The notes: a model not told the origin generated them from the letters alone. A stretch of 56,360 bases of DNA from Pseudoalteromonas sp. A601 (GCF_002165575.1 NZ_MXQF01000023.1:1-56360); one strand, 5' to 3'. Positions 36,036 to 48,678 are shown, counted from the first letter of the stretch. Made by a program: numbers and translations.

Positions 36036-36422
36036 TTAACCTTTTTGCATTACCAGCTGAAGGCCCAGCCAAGCCATAAAAATACACACCGTCACGTTTA
36101 AGACGATATTGAGGGCCATTTTTAAAAAGTGGCCTTGTTGCAATAGCAACAACGAATCCATTGAGAATGTCGAAAAGGTGGTCAAAGCACCTAAAAAGCC
36201 AATTCCGATAAGGGATTTAGCGGGGCTGACGGTGATAATTTCGCGCTCTATCAAACCGTATAATACGCCCATCAACAATGAACCCAGAATATTAACCGCC
36301 AACGTGCCAAAAGGGAATCCCCTACCTAGCAGTTTTAGCATGCTTTCGCTAATAAAAAAGCGTAAACAAGCACCAGATGCCCCACCCGCTGCAATCATGA
36401 GGTAGAACTTAAGTGTTGTCAT
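36036..36422 (-). CDS. crcB: Fluoride ion channel CrcB/Fluc
   Basis: A 128-residue protein with four membrane helices that exports fluoride as a dual-topology dimer. The family signatures are [13 protein letters not shown] at the N-terminus, [14 protein letters not shown], and [13 protein letters not shown] with the Na+/F- track residues. The start overlaps the end of rarA by 14 bases. No fluoride riboswitch is visible, as expected for an operon-internal gene. Confidence 0.95.
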   Translation of the reverse strand: MTTLKFYLMIAAGGASGACLRFFISESMLKLLGRGFPFGTLAVNILGSLLMGVLYGLIEREIITVSPAKSLIGIGFLGALTTFSTFSMDSLLLLQQGHFLKMALNIVLNVTVCIFMAWLGLQLVMQKG

Positions 36423-37752
36423 AGCGCTTTAGCTCACTTTGTTGATCACGTTGTTTGAGGTAATCAAGCTTTTGCTTAATTTTTTGCTCAAGGCCACGCT
36501 CTGTTGGGTAATAATATTGCGTGTCGGCAATTGGCTCAGGAAAATAATTTTCGCCTGCGGCAAATGCACCTTCTTCATTATGTGCATAACGATACTCGGC
36601 ACCATAGCCTAAGTCTTTCATTAGATTGGTAGGCGCATTGCGTAAATGCTCAGGCACAGGGTAACTGGGTTCATTTTGCGCATCCGCCTTGGCTTGATTA
36701 AACGCCATATAAACCGCATTACTTTTTGGCGCACTGGCTAAATATAAAGTCGCTTGGGCGATAGCTCGTTCGCCTTCGCTTGGCCCTACGCGCTGAAAAA
36801 TATCCCATGCATTTAGGGCCACTTCCATTGCGCGTGGATCTGCGTTACCGATGTCTTCTGTGGCAATGGCTAATAATCGTCTTGCAACATAAAGCGGATC
36901 GCCGCCACCAGCCAGTATTCTGCAATACCAATACAAGGCACCATCGGGTGAACTACCGCGCACTGACTTATGAAACGCGGAGATCAAATCGTAAAACTCA
37001 TCACCGCCTTTGTCATATTTGGCTAAATGTGTTGGTAGTACTTGGCTCAATACGTGTTCATCCACTAAGTATTGACCGTTGCTTTGTGTGGTTAAATCAA
37101 TGGCTTGTTCGAGTAAATTAAGCACTTTTCGGGCGTCACCATCGCTTGCTTGGCACAGTGCTTTTTTTGCATTATCGGCAAGGGTAATGGTTTTTGTGCT
37201 GAGTTCATCATCGCTTTCAAGGGCGCGTTCAATAACTAAATGTAAATCAGCTTCTTGTAATGACTTAAGCACATATACTCGGGCACGGGATAAAATCGCG
37301 TTATTTAACGCAAATGATGGGTTCTCGGTGGTGGCGCCAACAAATATAAAGGTGCCATCTTCAATGTGTGGTAAAAATGCATCTTGCTGAGATTTGTTAA
37401 AGCGGTGTACTTCATCAACAAACAATAATGTACGCTGCCCACGGCCCTCAAGGTTATTGCGAGCCTCACTCACTGCATCACGAATATCTTTAATACCTGC
37501 AGTTACCGCCGACATTTGAATCAGCGCGGCATCTGCGTGATTCGCTATAATTTGCGCAAGGGTGGTTTTACCCACGCCCGGTGGCCCCCACAAAATAAGG
37601 CTATGACAGCGCCCTGCTAATATCGCCTGGTACAGTGGTTTATCTTGGCTTAATAGGTGTTGCTGCCCTATATACTGCTCAAGGTTCGTTGGTCTCATAC
37701 GCGCTGCAAGCGGGCGCACATCTGGGCCAAAATTAAAGCCTAAGTTACTCAC
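36409..37752 (-). CDS. rarA: Replication-associated recombination protein A (MgsA/RarA)
   Basis: A 447-residue AAA+ ATPase of the clamp-loader clade that acts at stalled forks. Walker [10 protein letters not shown], Walker [11 protein letters not shown], sensor 1 [11 protein letters not shown] and the arginine finger SRARV are all present. The C-terminal tetramerisation domain follows ([14 protein letters not shown], then [18 protein letters not shown]). It lies five bases after lolA and overlaps crcB, so it is in the operon. Confidence 0.97.
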   Translation of the reverse strand: MSNLGFNFGPDVRPLAARMRPTNLEQYIGQQHLLSQDKPLYQAILAGRCHSLILWGPPGVGKTTLAQIIANHADAALIQMSAVTAGIKDIRDAVSEARNNLEGRGQRTLLFVDEVHRFNKSQQDAFLPHIEDGTFIFVGATTENPSFALNNAILSRARVYVLKSLQEADLHLVIERALESDDELSTKTITLADNAKKALCQASDGDARKVLNLLEQAIDLTTQSNGQYLVDEHVLSQVLPTHLAKYDKGGDEFYDLISAFHKSVRGSSPDGALYWYCRILAGGGDPLYVARRLLAIATEDIGNADPRAMEVALNAWDIFQRVGPSEGERAIAQATLYLASAPKSNAVYMAFNQAKADAQNEPSYPVPEHLRNAPTNLMKDLGYGAEYRYAHNEEGAFAAGENYFPEPIADTQYYYPTERGLEQKIKQKLDYLKQRDQQSELKRYDNT

Positions 37753-37757
37753 TGCTA

Positions 37758-38384
37758 TTATTCGCCTTGGCTTTGGTCATCTATTTCAACGTTTTCAGGA
37801 ATGGTAAATTCAAACGTTGCGTTGGCTAATTGTTCATTTACTTTGGTATCACTAAAGGTGAAGGTAGATGATTGACCTGAACTGTCTTTAACCAGTAGTT
37901 TTTCAAGCCCTGTTTGGCCTTGAGCAAATACGATATCAAGCTGTTCAACTTGGCTTGCAACGCCTTTATTTGGTGTCACGCTAAAGCCTGTTTCAGTGGC
38001 TTTCACTTGGTACTTTTGCCACTGCGCTGGGTCTTTTGAGGTTAATAATACAAACGGTGTTGAATCAATCAAGCTATGGGTATTCATGATAGTCACTTGC
38101 TCAGCAAAGCTGTCAAAATAATACGTTTTATCACCATTTGATATAAACAAGGTATCGTCTGGACTGGCTTGTTGCCAACGGATCATCATAGGTTGTTGTA
38201 AGGCAATATTGCCCTTCCCTTGCATGATTGACTCACCTTGGTCGTCATTAACTTGTTGTACAAACTGCGCTTGAAAACTTTTTAGCTCGGCAAGTTTATC
38301 TTGTAGTGCTTGGCTGTCACTGGCAATCGCTGTTGTAGATAAAACACAACTTACTGCTAGTGCTAAATAGTTAAATTTTTTCAT
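37758..38384 (-). CDS. lolA: Outer-membrane lipoprotein carrier protein LolA
   Basis: A 208-residue periplasmic chaperone that carries lipoproteins from LolCDE to LolB. It has a signal peptide ([21 protein letters not shown]) and an unclosed beta-barrel with [15 protein letters not shown] and the hydrophobic-cavity strand [18 protein letters not shown]. Its ATG directly abuts the ftsK stop codon, so translation is coupled. The length is typical. Confidence 0.96.
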   Translation of the reverse strand: MKKFNYLALAVSCVLSTTAIASDSQALQDKLAELKSFQAQFVQQVNDDQGESIMQGKGNIALQQPMMIRWQQASPDDTLFISNGDKTYYFDSFAEQVTIMNTHSLIDSTPFVLLTSKDPAQWQKYQVKATETGFSVTPNKGVASQVEQLDIVFAQGQTGLEKLLVKDSSGQSSTFTFSDTKVNEQLANATFEFTIPENVEIDDQSQGE

Positions 38385-40865
38385 TTAATTTGCTCCACTG
38401 TTGGGCACTAAAACATCGCGAGCACCGTTATGTCCTGGTGCGCTCACAATACCCGACGTTTCCATTTGCTCGACTAAACGCGCTGCGCGGTTATACCCTA
38501 CTCGCAACTTACGTTGTACACTCGAAACCGACACTTTGCCGGTTTCAATCACAAATGATACTGCTTCATCATAAAGCGGATCAGACTCTTCATCCGCGTT
38601 TTCGCTGGCTTCGCCCGGCAGTAATATCTCTTCTGTGGCATCACCGTTAAGTATTTCATCTACGTAGTTTGGTTTACCCCGTTTTTTCCAATCATCAACC
38701 ACCGCATGTACTTCGTGGTCGTCTACAAATGCGCCGTGTACACGCACAGGTACGCTGGTCCCTGGCGGTAAATACAACATGTCACCCATACCAAGTAGGT
38801 TTTCTGCACCTTGTTGATCTAATATGGTGCGCGAGTCAATTTTACTTGATACCTGAAACGCCATACGCGTTGGTATATTGGCTTTTATTAAACCGGTTAT
38901 TACATCAACCGAAGGGCGCTGCGTTGCCAGTACTAAGTGAATCCCCGCAGCACGGGCTTTTTGCGCAATACGTGCAATCAGCTCTTCAACTTTTTTACCA
39001 ACAATCATCATCATGTCGGCAAATTCATCAATCACTACAACGATGCTTGGTAGTTTATCAAGCTCATCTGGGCCTTCTTTCATGCCGTCGGTGTCTTTAA
39101 ATAATGGATCTAGAATTGGATAACCCGCTTCTTTGGCTTCCAGTACCTTTTGGTTGTAACCTTTTAAGTTACGAACACCTAACGCTGACATTAACTTGTA
39201 ACGACGTTCCATCTCGCCCACACACCAACGTAGCGCATTGGCAGCTTCTTTCATGTCGGTGACAACTTCACACAATAAATGTGGGATACCTTCGTAGACT
39301 GAAAGTTCCAACATTTTCGGGTCAATCATGATCATGCGAACATCATCAGGGCCTGATTTATACAGTAAGCTTAATATCATCACATTAACGCCCACTGACT
39401 TACCTGAGCCCGTTGTACCGGCTACAAGTAAATGCGGCATTTTGCCTAAGTCGGCACAAATTGGCTCACCCGCGATGTCTTTACCTAGCACCATAGTAAG
39501 CGGTGATGGATTTTGCTCAAACTTAGGCGCGTCAATGACTTCTGATAAACGCACTATTTCACGGTGTTTATTTGGCAGCTCAATCCCCACGTAGGTTTTA
39601 CCAGGGATGACTTCAACAACACGTACGCTCACCGCTGATAATGAACGGGCTAAATCTTTAGCAAGGCCGGTAATTTTAGACACCTTTATACCCGGTGCTA
39701 AATCTAACTCAAAACGAGTAACTACAGGGCCTGGGTATACCCCGACAACTGCTGCTTGTACGTTAAAATCAAGTAATTTGGTTTCAACTAAACGAGATAC
39801 AGCTTCAAGCTCTTCAGGCGAAATTGGGTTTTTCGCTTTGTCTGGCCTGTCAAGTAAATCAAGGGTTGGCAGCGGCGCACTTGGCGGCTTTTCATCTAAT
39901 AACTGCTCAAACTTTTCTTTCGCTGTAGGTGGCGGCTGATAGGTGCTTTTTGGCTTAGGCATAGGTCTCGCTGGTGAAACAACCGTTGTTACTGGTTTTT
40001 CAGGCTCAGCCACATGGCTTTGATCCAGTGCATTTAATGCAGCAGCGGTATCCATTGGCTCATCATCTATGGCGCTAAAGTTAATTTCTTGATCAAGAAT
40101 ATCATCGAGTTCATCAAAGGCATTATGCTGTGGTTGCGACTGCATTTGATCTGCGGTAAATCTTTTTGGTGGTTGTTCGTTAGTTGGTTCATCATTAAAA
40201 CTAATTGCGCCTGCTTCAACTAAAGGTTCGTCTAAATTGCTCTGTTTTTCTGGGTGTGTTGCTTCGCGTTCACGGTGTAACCAACTGTTAAATTGTGCCG
40301 CAATGTATTTGTAAATACGTACGACCCAATCACCCAAGAAGTCAACAAACTGCACCCAAGACACACCTGTTAGTAATGTAAGACCAGCGAAAAAAAAGCA
40401 CAGTAATAAGATTGATGTACCGGTGAAGTTAAACGCTGGCATCATGGCCCCAGCAATCACATCTCCTACTACCCCACCCGATGAAAAGTTATAAATATCA
40501 TCAAAATTTATGCTGCTAATTGCTGTGGCCGAGGTAATAAATAACGCAAATCCAATTACTCTTAAGGCAAGTGTGGTGTAATCAAGCTGAAAAATTTTAT
40601 GGGGTTGTTTAAATAATAAATAACCGAATACTTGAATCGCAGCAGGCACTAAATAAGCTAACCAACCAAAAGTAAGAAGTAAAATATCAGCTATCCAAGC
40701 CCCTGCGGCGCCGGTAATATTATTGACGTTTCTAAACTCACCTGTTTGCGACCATGCAGGATCGGCAGGATCGAAACTAATTAACGCACACAAAATAAAT
40801 ATTGCCGCGAAGCTACTAATGATTAGTCCGGTTTCTAATAGTCTTTGTACACCGTTTAGGCGCAT
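38385..40865 (-). CDS. ftsK: DNA translocase FtsK
   Basis: An 826-residue septum-associated DNA pump that clears and segregates chromosome termini. Four or five N-terminal membrane helices (about 10-195) anchor it. A Pro/Gln/Glu-rich linker follows (about 200-340). The RecA-like motor has Walker [14 protein letters not shown] and Walker [13 protein letters not shown]. The winged-helix gamma domain that reads KOPS and contacts XerD is at the C-terminus ([19 protein letters not shown], then [13 protein letters not shown]). The linker is much shorter than in E. coli, which is usual outside the enterobacteria. It is the first gene of the operon. Confidence 0.97.
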   Translation of the reverse strand: MRLNGVQRLLETGLIISSFAAIFILCALISFDPADPAWSQTGEFRNVNNITGAAGAWIADILLLTFGWLAYLVPAAIQVFGYLLFKQPHKIFQLDYTTLALRVIGFALFITSATAISSINFDDIYNFSSGGVVGDVIAGAMMPAFNFTGTSILLLCFFFAGLTLLTGVSWVQFVDFLGDWVVRIYKYIAAQFNSWLHREREATHPEKQSNLDEPLVEAGAISFNDEPTNEQPPKRFTADQMQSQPQHNAFDELDDILDQEINFSAIDDEPMDTAAALNALDQSHVAEPEKPVTTVVSPARPMPKPKSTYQPPPTAKEKFEQLLDEKPPSAPLPTLDLLDRPDKAKNPISPEELEAVSRLVETKLLDFNVQAAVVGVYPGPVVTRFELDLAPGIKVSKITGLAKDLARSLSAVSVRVVEVIPGKTYVGIELPNKHREIVRLSEVIDAPKFEQNPSPLTMVLGKDIAGEPICADLGKMPHLLVAGTTGSGKSVGVNVMILSLLYKSGPDDVRMIMIDPKMLELSVYEGIPHLLCEVVTDMKEAANALRWCVGEMERRYKLMSALGVRNLKGYNQKVLEAKEAGYPILDPLFKDTDGMKEGPDELDKLPSIVVVIDEFADMMMIVGKKVEELIARIAQKARAAGIHLVLATQRPSVDVITGLIKANIPTRMAFQVSSKIDSRTILDQQGAENLLGMGDMLYLPPGTSVPVRVHGAFVDDHEVHAVVDDWKKRGKPNYVDEILNGDATEEILLPGEASENADEESDPLYDEAVSFVIETGKVSVSSVQRKLRVGYNRAARLVEQMETSGIVSAPGHNGARDVLVPNSGAN

Positions 40866-40987
40866 AATTCCCTATTCCTCATTTTTCTTTATTCTCACAC
40901 TTAGCAGTGGAATACCTTAGCAGGAAATACTTTTTGTTGCACTTTATCTTAACCTTGATGGCCTGATTATGAACGGCTTTTTAAGAT

Positions 40988-41467
40988 TTACGCGATATAA
41001 GGTCGAATGATCACGCCTTGTTCGCCTTTTACTTCTTCCATCACCACATAAGTACGGCTTTCACTGACATTAGGTAGCTTTAATAAAATATCGCCTAATA
41101 CCCCTCGATACTCGGACATATCATTAACCCGGGTTTTTAGTAAAAAATCGAAATTACCCGACACCAAATGACATTCTATGATTTCATCGTGCTTTTTCAC
41201 CGCTGCGCTAAACTCATCAAATACATCCGGGGATGTTTTAGTAATGGTCACTTCTACGTAAACCGATAAGCCCTGCCCTAACTTAGTTGGGTCTACCACA
41301 GCTTTATAACCTACAATGTAACCTTCTCGTTCCAGCTTTTTTACGCGCTCTAGGCAGGGCGTGGCGCTGAGGCCAACTCGTCGGGCCAGTTCAACATTAG
41401 AAATACGGCCATCATGCTGTAATTCCATCAATATTTTACGATCAATTCGGTCTAATAACTCATGCAT
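40988..41467 (-). CDS. lrp: Leucine-responsive regulator Lrp
   Basis: A 159-residue Lrp/AsnC regulator. The N-terminal helix-turn-helix (LDRIDRKILMELQHDGRIS, then NVELARRVGLSATPCLERVKKL) is followed by the RAM ligand-binding domain (about 70-150, with GLSVYVEVTI and VSGNFDFLLK). Placement next to ftsK matches the E. coli order lrp-ftsK. It diverges from ald, whose homologues are controlled by Lrp-type regulators elsewhere, so autoregulation plus activation of ald is likely. Confidence 0.94.
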   Translation of the reverse strand: MHELLDRIDRKILMELQHDGRISNVELARRVGLSATPCLERVKKLEREGYIVGYKAVVDPTKLGQGLSVYVEVTITKTSPDVFDEFSAAVKKHDEIIECHLVSGNFDFLLKTRVNDMSEYRGVLGDILLKLPNVSESRTYVVMEEVKGEQGVIIRPYIA

Positions 41468-41608
41468 TTCGCCAACTAGTTTTTTACACTGTTTATTTTC
41501 TATATTTAGATTATATCACTAGTTAGCAACTTAAAAAAGGTGAGACACACTGGTCAATGATGAATATAATAGTGAAAAATTTTATCCCGTTCCAACAAGG
41601 CAAAGATT
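41468..41608. promoter_or_regulatory. lrp-ald divergent control region
   Basis: A 141-base AT-rich gap that contains two ACTAGTT copies (about 41473 and 41518) some 45 bases apart, a spacing compatible with Lrp octamer wrapping. No sharp sigma-70 boxes were picked with confidence. Confidence 0.35.
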
Positions 41609-42730
41609 ATGATTATTGGTGTACCTAAAGAAATTAAAAACCATGAATACCGTGTAGGTATGGTTCCTGCGAGTGTTCGTGAATTAGTAAATCACGGCCA
41701 CCAAGTGATTGTTGAAACTGATGCAGGTATGGGCATTGGTTTTACTAACGAAGATTACACCCTTGCAGGTGCTGAAATTTTACCGACAGCTGCAGATGTA
41801 TTCGCAAAAGCAGAAATGATTATAAAAGTAAAAGAACCACAAGCTGTTGAACGTGCAATGCTACGTGAAGACCAAATTCTTTTCACTTACCTGCACCTTG
41901 CACCGGATCTTCCACAAACTGAAGACCTTGTTAAGAGCAAATCAATCTGTATCGCTTATGAAACAGTCACTGATTCACGCGGTGGTTTACCACTTCTTGC
42001 TCCGATGAGTGAAGTAGCTGGTCGTATGTCTATTCAAGCTGGCGCACAAGCACTTGAAAAATCAAACCACGGCCGTGGCATGCTATTAGGTGGCGTACCA
42101 GGAGTTGAGGCAGCTAAAGTAGTTGTCATTGGTGGTGGCATGGTTGGTCGTAGCGCTGCACAAATGGCTGTAGGCCTAGGTGCTGACGTTGTTGTACTTG
42201 ACCGTAATATCGATGTACTACGTGCACTAGACGCACAGTTTGGTAATAAAGTTAAAGCGATTTACTCAACGGCTGATGCACTTGAAAAGCACGTGTTAGA
42301 AGCTGACTTAGTAATCGGTGGCGTGCTTATCCCAGGTGCAGCTGCACCTAAGCTTGTAACAGCAGAGCACATCAAAGCAATGAAGCCTGGCGCTGCAATT
42401 GTTGACGTTGCAATCGACCAAGGTGGTTGTATCGCAACTTCTAAAGCAACCACTCACGCTGATCCAACTTACATCGTTGATGAAGTTGTGCACTACTGTG
42501 TTGCTAACATGCCAGGTGCTGTACCGCGTACTTCTACGTTTGCACTTAACAATGCAACACTGCCTTTCATCATTAACCTTGCAAATAAAGGTTATAAGAA
42601 AGCTTTATTAGATGACGCTAACTTCCTTAAAGGTCTAAACGTGATCAAAGGCCAAGTTACTTATAAAGAAGTTGCCGAAGCGTTCAACATGGAATACGTG
42701 GACCCACGTACTGCTGTTGAAAATGCATAA
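41609..42730 (+). CDS. ald: Alanine dehydrogenase
   Basis: A 373-residue NAD-dependent enzyme interconverting L-alanine and pyruvate plus ammonia. The signature near the N-terminus is [16 protein letters not shown], with the catalytic Lys in IIKVKEPQ and His in FTYLHLAP. The Rossmann motif [17 protein letters not shown] binds NAD. The length matches the family. AAGGCAAAG precedes the ATG. It is a single gene with its own terminator, divergent from lrp. Confidence 0.97.
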   Translation: MIIGVPKEIKNHEYRVGMVPASVRELVNHGHQVIVETDAGMGIGFTNEDYTLAGAEILPTAADVFAKAEMIIKVKEPQAVERAMLREDQILFTYLHLAPDLPQTEDLVKSKSICIAYETVTDSRGGLPLLAPMSEVAGRMSIQAGAQALEKSNHGRGMLLGGVPGVEAAKVVVIGGGMVGRSAAQMAVGLGADVVVLDRNIDVLRALDAQFGNKVKAIYSTADALEKHVLEADLVIGGVLIPGAAAPKLVTAEHIKAMKPGAAIVDVAIDQGGCIATSKATTHADPTYIVDEVVHYCVANMPGAVPRTSTFALNNATLPFIINLANKGYKKALLDDANFLKGLNVIKGQVTYKEVAEAFNMEYVDPRTAVENA

Positions 42731-42749
42731 ACTGCAACACGCATAAATG

Positions 42750-42780
42750 AAAAAAGCAGCTAAATTTAGCTGCTTTTTTT
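42750..42780 (+). terminator. Terminator of ald
   Basis: The palindrome GCAGCTAAATTTAGCTGC (42756-42773) is flanked by A5 and T7 runs, so it can work in both directions. Confidence 0.9.
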
Positions 42781-42820
42781 GTATCTAAATCTTAGAGTCT
42801 GCTGTCAACAGACCCTAGTG

Positions 42821-44146
42821 TTATATAAAGCGTTTAATTATAAAGTCAACTTTAACGCGCTTAGCCTGCCCTAACAACTTCTTCACCGCTTGCGGATAGT
42901 TATCCATTGTTTCTAAATCTTCTGGCCCATTAAGGCGCCTACAGTGTTTTAGGATCTCTGCTTTTTCATTATCAATTGCAGGCATGAGCGATTGCTCAGG
43001 ATCTTCCAATAAGATGCCGTTTTCAATATCTAAGCCCCATGCACGTGGGTTTAAATTATGGCCACTTAGTAAATGATACTTACGATCAGAGCAGATACCT
43101 TTTAAGTGAAACGAATTGCTTTCATGCTTCCACAAATAGACATTTAAGTTACCATTGGTAATGTGACGTTTTTGCGATTTTAAAAACTTAAGTAAAATCG
43201 TTTCATATAAATAAGGCAATGCACCAATTTTACTAAATGGCTCACTCGGCGGTAAATAAAAGTCATTGGCGGTTTTATCACCTACCACAATAGTGACTTG
43301 CTTGCCTTGTTTAAGCAAACGCCTTAAAGAGCGCATTAATGGTGCAGGAAAATTAAAATAAGGTGTGTACAACACCAGCTCCTGCTCCGTGCTATCAAAC
43401 AGTGACTTTATCAGTCGATTAAGCTCATTGCTACGACGCCCTAAACCTAAAAACAGTCTAACCCCAAGCGGCTGCGTATTTGCATCGACTGCGTGAGCGT
43501 AACTAGCTTGCTTTAAAGAGCGCATTAATTGTTTTTGCGCTAGCTTAATGTCGTTAAACTTAGTAAGCGGACGTGTATCAATGCGCGGAACTGCTTCAGA
43601 GCTTAATAATTGCCCTTCAATAAAATCAACAACTGCATTACATAAGGATGCCTGCTTAACTAAAAAATAACGGTCTAGGCGATAGCGTTCATCGTACTGT
43701 AAATACACATTATTTAAGCTTGCACCGCTATAAAGCAAGGTATCGTCTATTACAAAGCCTTTTAAGTGTAATACACCAAATAGCTCTTTTGCTTTTACTG
43801 GAACGCCATATACTTGAACATTAGATTGATACTTTTGTTGATAGTCACAATATAAGCTGGCGTTACCATCTGATTTTGCTGCGCCAATCAACCCGCGTTG
43901 GGCACGGTGAAAATCAACCAGTACTTTTACTTCTAGTTCTGGTTTGGCTAATGATGCTTGATGTAATGCTTCAAGTATTTCTCGCCCTGCTTCGTCATCT
44001 TGTAAATAAAGCGCGGTAATATATATACGTGTTTGTGCGCTTGCGATCAAAGCAAGTAATTGTGTGTGGTACTGTTTTGCATTGGTTAAGACGTTAACGT
44101 CTTTTGAAGTCAACCCAAATGCGGGTTTTTCCTGCCAAAATAACAT
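42821..44146 (-). CDS. pssA: CDP-diacylglycerol-serine O-phosphatidyltransferase (PssA, PLD type)
   Basis: A 441-residue enzyme of the phospholipase D superfamily that makes phosphatidylserine for phosphatidylethanolamine synthesis. Both HxKx4D catalytic motifs are seen: HLKGFVID in the first half and HLKGICSD in the second. The segment LLSGHNLNPRAWGLDIENGIL after the second is characteristic of PssA. The length is like E. coli PssA. It is convergent with ald and divergent from trxB. Confidence 0.95.
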   Translation of the reverse strand: MLFWQEKPAFGLTSKDVNVLTNAKQYHTQLLALIASAQTRIYITALYLQDDEAGREILEALHQASLAKPELEVKVLVDFHRAQRGLIGAAKSDGNASLYCDYQQKYQSNVQVYGVPVKAKELFGVLHLKGFVIDDTLLYSGASLNNVYLQYDERYRLDRYFLVKQASLCNAVVDFIEGQLLSSEAVPRIDTRPLTKFNDIKLAQKQLMRSLKQASYAHAVDANTQPLGVRLFLGLGRRSNELNRLIKSLFDSTEQELVLYTPYFNFPAPLMRSLRRLLKQGKQVTIVVGDKTANDFYLPPSEPFSKIGALPYLYETILLKFLKSQKRHITNGNLNVYLWKHESNSFHLKGICSDRKYHLLSGHNLNPRAWGLDIENGILLEDPEQSLMPAIDNEKAEILKHCRRLNGPEDLETMDNYPQAVKKLLGQAKRVKVDFIIKRFI

Positions 44147-44403
44147 AGTTGCCTATTCACTTAGGTCACCCTTGTGCAGGGGGACAAATCAAAATTAATT
44201 AAAACATATCAAAAAAACCGAGCTTGGTCATGAATTAACGGTGTCTGTTAGATTAATAATGGTTTGATAGTTCATATATCATACAGAACGGTTGTTTTGT
44301 GCATTCTAGTACACAATATTTGACAGCTTTGCGATTTGCTAAAAAAAATAATCGATAGTTTTATTTACTTCCCCCTTGTTTCTCTTAAAATCGAGCACAT
44401 TAA

Positions 44404-45384
<981 letters not shown>

Positions 45385-45409
45385 TTTATACAGTTATACC
45401 AATTGCATG

Positions 45410-45436
45410 AAGGGCTGATTTTTTCAGCCCTTTTTT
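45410..45436 (+). terminator. Terminator of trxB
   Basis: 9-bp arms AAGGGCTGA (45410-45418) and TCAGCCCTT (45424-45432) are followed by T. Confidence 0.9.
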
Positions 45437-45733
45437 GTGCTTAACAAAAAATGTTTAATTAGTGAGTTATTTTGATAGTTTCTTTATTCCCATTACTTTT
45501 GATATCAAACGGCATTCACAAAATTTATAGTGAAGATTCATTTTATATATACAATTAATGGTGGAAGTACGGTAGGATCTGAACGGTGCAATGATTACCG
45601 TCAAAGTAACGCAAGTAAAATGAGCTATAATTATAGTTGGGCATAAACGCTTTATTCATTTGGGCATGACGAAAGACTGTAAAATAAGTTAAAATGTCCA
45701 GCTTCATATCAAGTAAAATACCGAGAGTTTTCT

Positions 45734-48547
45734 ATGAGTTTGTATACAAAATATATGGAAGAAATCCAAACCCGTAAAACGGAACTTGGATTAAACCCAA
45801 AACCAATCGATAGCGCTGAGCTAGTATCTGAATTAATTGCTCAAATTAAAGATACTAATAACGAGCACCGTAAAGATTCACTGCATTTCTTTATCTTCAA
45901 TACATTACCAGGAACAACCAGTGCTGCGGGCGTTAAAGCACAGTTTTTAAAAGAAATCATTCTTGGTGAAGAAACGGTAGCAGAAATCACTCCAGATTTT
46001 GCATTTGAGCTTCTTTCACACATGAAAGGCGGCCCGTCAATTGAAATGCTACTTGATTTAGCATTGGCCGAAGATGCTAAAATTGCTGCACAAGCTGCCG
46101 AAGTTCTTAAAACACAAGTATTCTTATACGATGCTGACATGGCGCGTATAAAAGCGGCATACGAAGCAGGCAACGCAATTGCTAAAGATTTACTAGAGAG
46201 CTTTGCAAAAGCTGAGTTCTTTACAAAACTACCTGACATCGAAGAAAAAATAGATGTAGTAACTTACATTGCTGGTGAAGGCGACATTTCAACTGATTTA
46301 CTGTCTCCAGGTAACCAAGCGCACTCACGTGCCGACCGTGAATTACACGGCCAGTGTATGATCACACCTGAAGCACAGCAAGAAATTGTTGAACTTCAAA
46401 AGAAACACCCAAATGCTAAAGTAATGTTGATTGCTGAAAAAGGCACTATGGGTGTTGGTTCATCACGTATGTCTGGCGTAAATAACGTCGCACTTTGGGC
46501 AGGTAAACAAGCAAGTCCTTACGTTCCTTTCATCAACATTGCACCTGTTGTTGCAGGTACTAATGGTATCGCACCAATCTTTTTAACCACGGTTGATGTT
46601 ACCGGTGGTATTGGTCTTGACCTTAAAAACTGGGTTAAAAAAGTCGATGCTGATGGGAATACAGTGACTGATGCAAATGGTGATGCTGTTCTTGAAGAAG
46701 CGTACTCTGTTGCCACAGGCACTGTTTTAACAATCGATACTAAAGAGAAAAAACTTTATAACGGTGATAAAGAACTTGTTGATATTTCATCAGCATTCAC
46801 ACCGCAAAAAGTTGAATTCATGAGAGCTGGCGGTTCTTATGCTGTTGTATTCGGTAAAAAACTACAAACATTTGCTGCTGAAACACTCGGCATTGAAACA
46901 CCGCTTGTTTATGCACCTTCAAAAGAAATTTCACATGAAGGTCAAGGTTTAACTGCGGTTGAAAAAATCTTTAACCGTAATGCGGTAGGTGTATTATCTG
47001 ATACACCACTTCACGCAGGTTCAAATGTTCGCGTTAAAGTGAATATCGTTGGTTCGCAAGATACAACCGGCCCAATGACATCTCAAGAACTTGAAGCAAT
47101 GGCTGCGTCAACAATTTCACCACTTGTTGATGGTGCCTATCAATCTGGCTGTCATACAGCGTCAGTATGGGATAGCAAAGCACAAGCAAATATTCCAAAA
47201 CTAATGGCATTTATGAATAAGTTTGGTCTTATCACTGCACGTGACCCGAAAGGCGTTTACCATGCAATGACTGACGTTATCCATAAAGTACTGAACGACA
47301 TTACAATTGACGACCGTGCAATCATCATCGGTGGTGATTCGCATACACGTATGTCAAAAGGTGTCGCGTTCGGTGCCGATTCAGGAACTGTTGCGGTTGC
47401 CTTAGCTACGGGTGAATCAGCGATGCCAATTCCTGATTCAGTTAAAGTGACGTTTAAAGGCAAAATGGCCAAGCACATGGATTTCCGTGATGTGGTGCAT
47501 GCAACTCAAGCGCAAATGCTGAAGCAATTTGGTGGCGAAAATGTGTTCCAAGGCCGTATCATTGAAGTTCACATCGGTACTTTAATGGCTGACCAAGCGT
47601 TTACCTTCACTGACTGGACTGCAGAAATGAAAGCGAAAGCGTCAATCTGTATTTCAAACGATGAAACATTGATCAAGTCAATTGAACTTGCTAAATCACG
47701 CATCCAAATCATGATCAACAAAGGCATGGATAACGAAGCGCAAACACTGCAAGGTCTAATCGACTTAGCTGATAAGCGTATTGCGGGTATCCAATCTGGT
47801 GAAGAGCCTGCTCTTTCTCCAGATGACAACGCTAAATACCACGCAGAAGTTGTGGTTGATTTAGACCAAATCGTTGAGCCTATGATTGCCGATCCAGACG
47901 TAAATAACGATGATGTATCTAAGCGTTATACTCACGATGTGATCCGCCCTGTTTCATTCTACAATGACAAACCTGTTGATTTAGGCTTTGTTGGTTCGTG
48001 TATGGTTCACAAAGGCGATATGAAAATTATTGCTCACATGCTACGTAACCTAGAAAAGAAAAACGGTTCAATTGAATTTAAAGCGCCATTAGTTGTTGCG
48101 CCACCAACCTATAACATAGTTGATGAGCTTAAAGCTGAAGGCGATTGGGATATTCTAGCTAAGTACGCTGGTTTTGAGTTTGATGACTCTAAACCTAAAA
48201 CAGCGGCACGTACTAAGTATGAAAACATTTTATACCTAGAACGCCCTGGTTGTAACTTATGTATGGGTAACCAAGAAAAAGCTGAACCAGGCGATACCGT
48301 TATTGCTACATCAACACGTCTTTTCCAAGGCCGTGTAGTAGCTGATACATCTGAGAAGAAAGGTGAATCACTACTGGGCTCTACACCACTGGTAGTACTT
48401 TCTACTGTACTTGGTCGCTTCCCGACTATGGACGAGTATAAGTCTGCAGTTGAAGGCATTGATCTAACATCGTTTACACCTGTTGAAGAAGCGATGACAA
48501 CTAAATATGACGCTGCGCAAGCAGTGCCAGTGAAAGTTGTTAGCTAA
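45734..48547 (+). CDS. acnB: Aconitate hydratase B / 2-methylisocitrate dehydratase, long form
   Basis: A 937-residue aconitase B that converts citrate to isocitrate through a 4Fe-4S cluster. The N-terminal HEAT-like domain (about 1-160), swivel domain, GGDSHTRMSKGVAFGADSG region and cluster cysteines (C in SGCHTASVWDS; two in RPGCNLCMGNQ) are present. The usual gammaproteobacterial AcnB has about 865 residues. Extra length lies partly in an insertion near residues 300-350 (DADGNTVTDANGDAVLEEAY) and partly in the region ADKRIAGIQSGEEPALSPDD (about 675-695). From memory, the N-terminal sequence (KPIDSAELVSELIAQIKD) resembles Bacteroidetes AcnB more than E. coli AcnB. Translation starts after ACCGAGAG. 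The gene is monocistronic with its own terminator. Confidence 0.95.
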   Translation: MSLYTKYMEEIQTRKTELGLNPKPIDSAELVSELIAQIKDTNNEHRKDSLHFFIFNTLPGTTSAAGVKAQFLKEIILGEETVAEITPDFAFELLSHMKGGPSIEMLLDLALAEDAKIAAQAAEVLKTQVFLYDADMARIKAAYEAGNAIAKDLLESFAKAEFFTKLPDIEEKIDVVTYIAGEGDISTDLLSPGNQAHSRADRELHGQCMITPEAQQEIVELQKKHPNAKVMLIAEKGTMGVGSSRMSGVNNVALWAGKQASPYVPFINIAPVVAGTNGIAPIFLTTVDVTGGIGLDLKNWVKKVDADGNTVTDANGDAVLEEAYSVATGTVLTIDTKEKKLYNGDKELVDISSAFTPQKVEFMRAGGSYAVVFGKKLQTFAAETLGIETPLVYAPSKEISHEGQGLTAVEKIFNRNAVGVLSDTPLHAGSNVRVKVNIVGSQDTTGPMTSQELEAMAASTISPLVDGAYQSGCHTASVWDSKAQANIPKLMAFMNKFGLITARDPKGVYHAMTDVIHKVLNDITIDDRAIIIGGDSHTRMSKGVAFGADSGTVAVALATGESAMPIPDSVKVTFKGKMAKHMDFRDVVHATQAQMLKQFGGENVFQGRIIEVHIGTLMADQAFTFTDWTAEMKAKASICISNDETLIKSIELAKSRIQIMINKGMDNEAQTLQGLIDLADKRIAGIQSGEEPALSPDDNAKYHAEVVVDLDQIVEPMIADPDVNNDDVSKRYTHDVIRPVSFYNDKPVDLGFVGSCMVHKGDMKIIAHMLRNLEKKNGSIEFKAPLVVAPPTYNIVDELKAEGDWDILAKYAGFEFDDSKPKTAARTKYENILYLERPGCNLCMGNQEKAEPGDTVIATSTRLFQGRVVADTSEKKGESLLGSTPLVVLSTVLGRFPTMDEYKSAVEGIDLTSFTPVEEAMTTKYDAAQAVPVKVVS

Positions 48548-48571
48548 TTCGATTGAGTTAGTAGTTCAAAT

Positions 48572-48599
48572 AAGCGCGTTTTTATAACGCGCTTTTTTT
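48572..48599 (+). terminator. Terminator of acnB
   Basis: Arms AAGCGCGTT (48572-48580) and AACGCGCTT (48586-48594) are followed by a T run. Confidence 0.9.
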
Positions 48600-48678
48600 A
48601 TGCCTAAAATTTGTTGTTTGTGATTTTAAAGCAACAAGTTACAATTTATCTGCTGGCGTAGTCACAAGAAACGGTGTT

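Noticed and set aside
40988..41010. Another CGCGATATA-type site resembling the PAS-activator palindrome
   Set aside because: It lies at the coding end of lrp, needs a one-base insertion to align and is not near a promoter.
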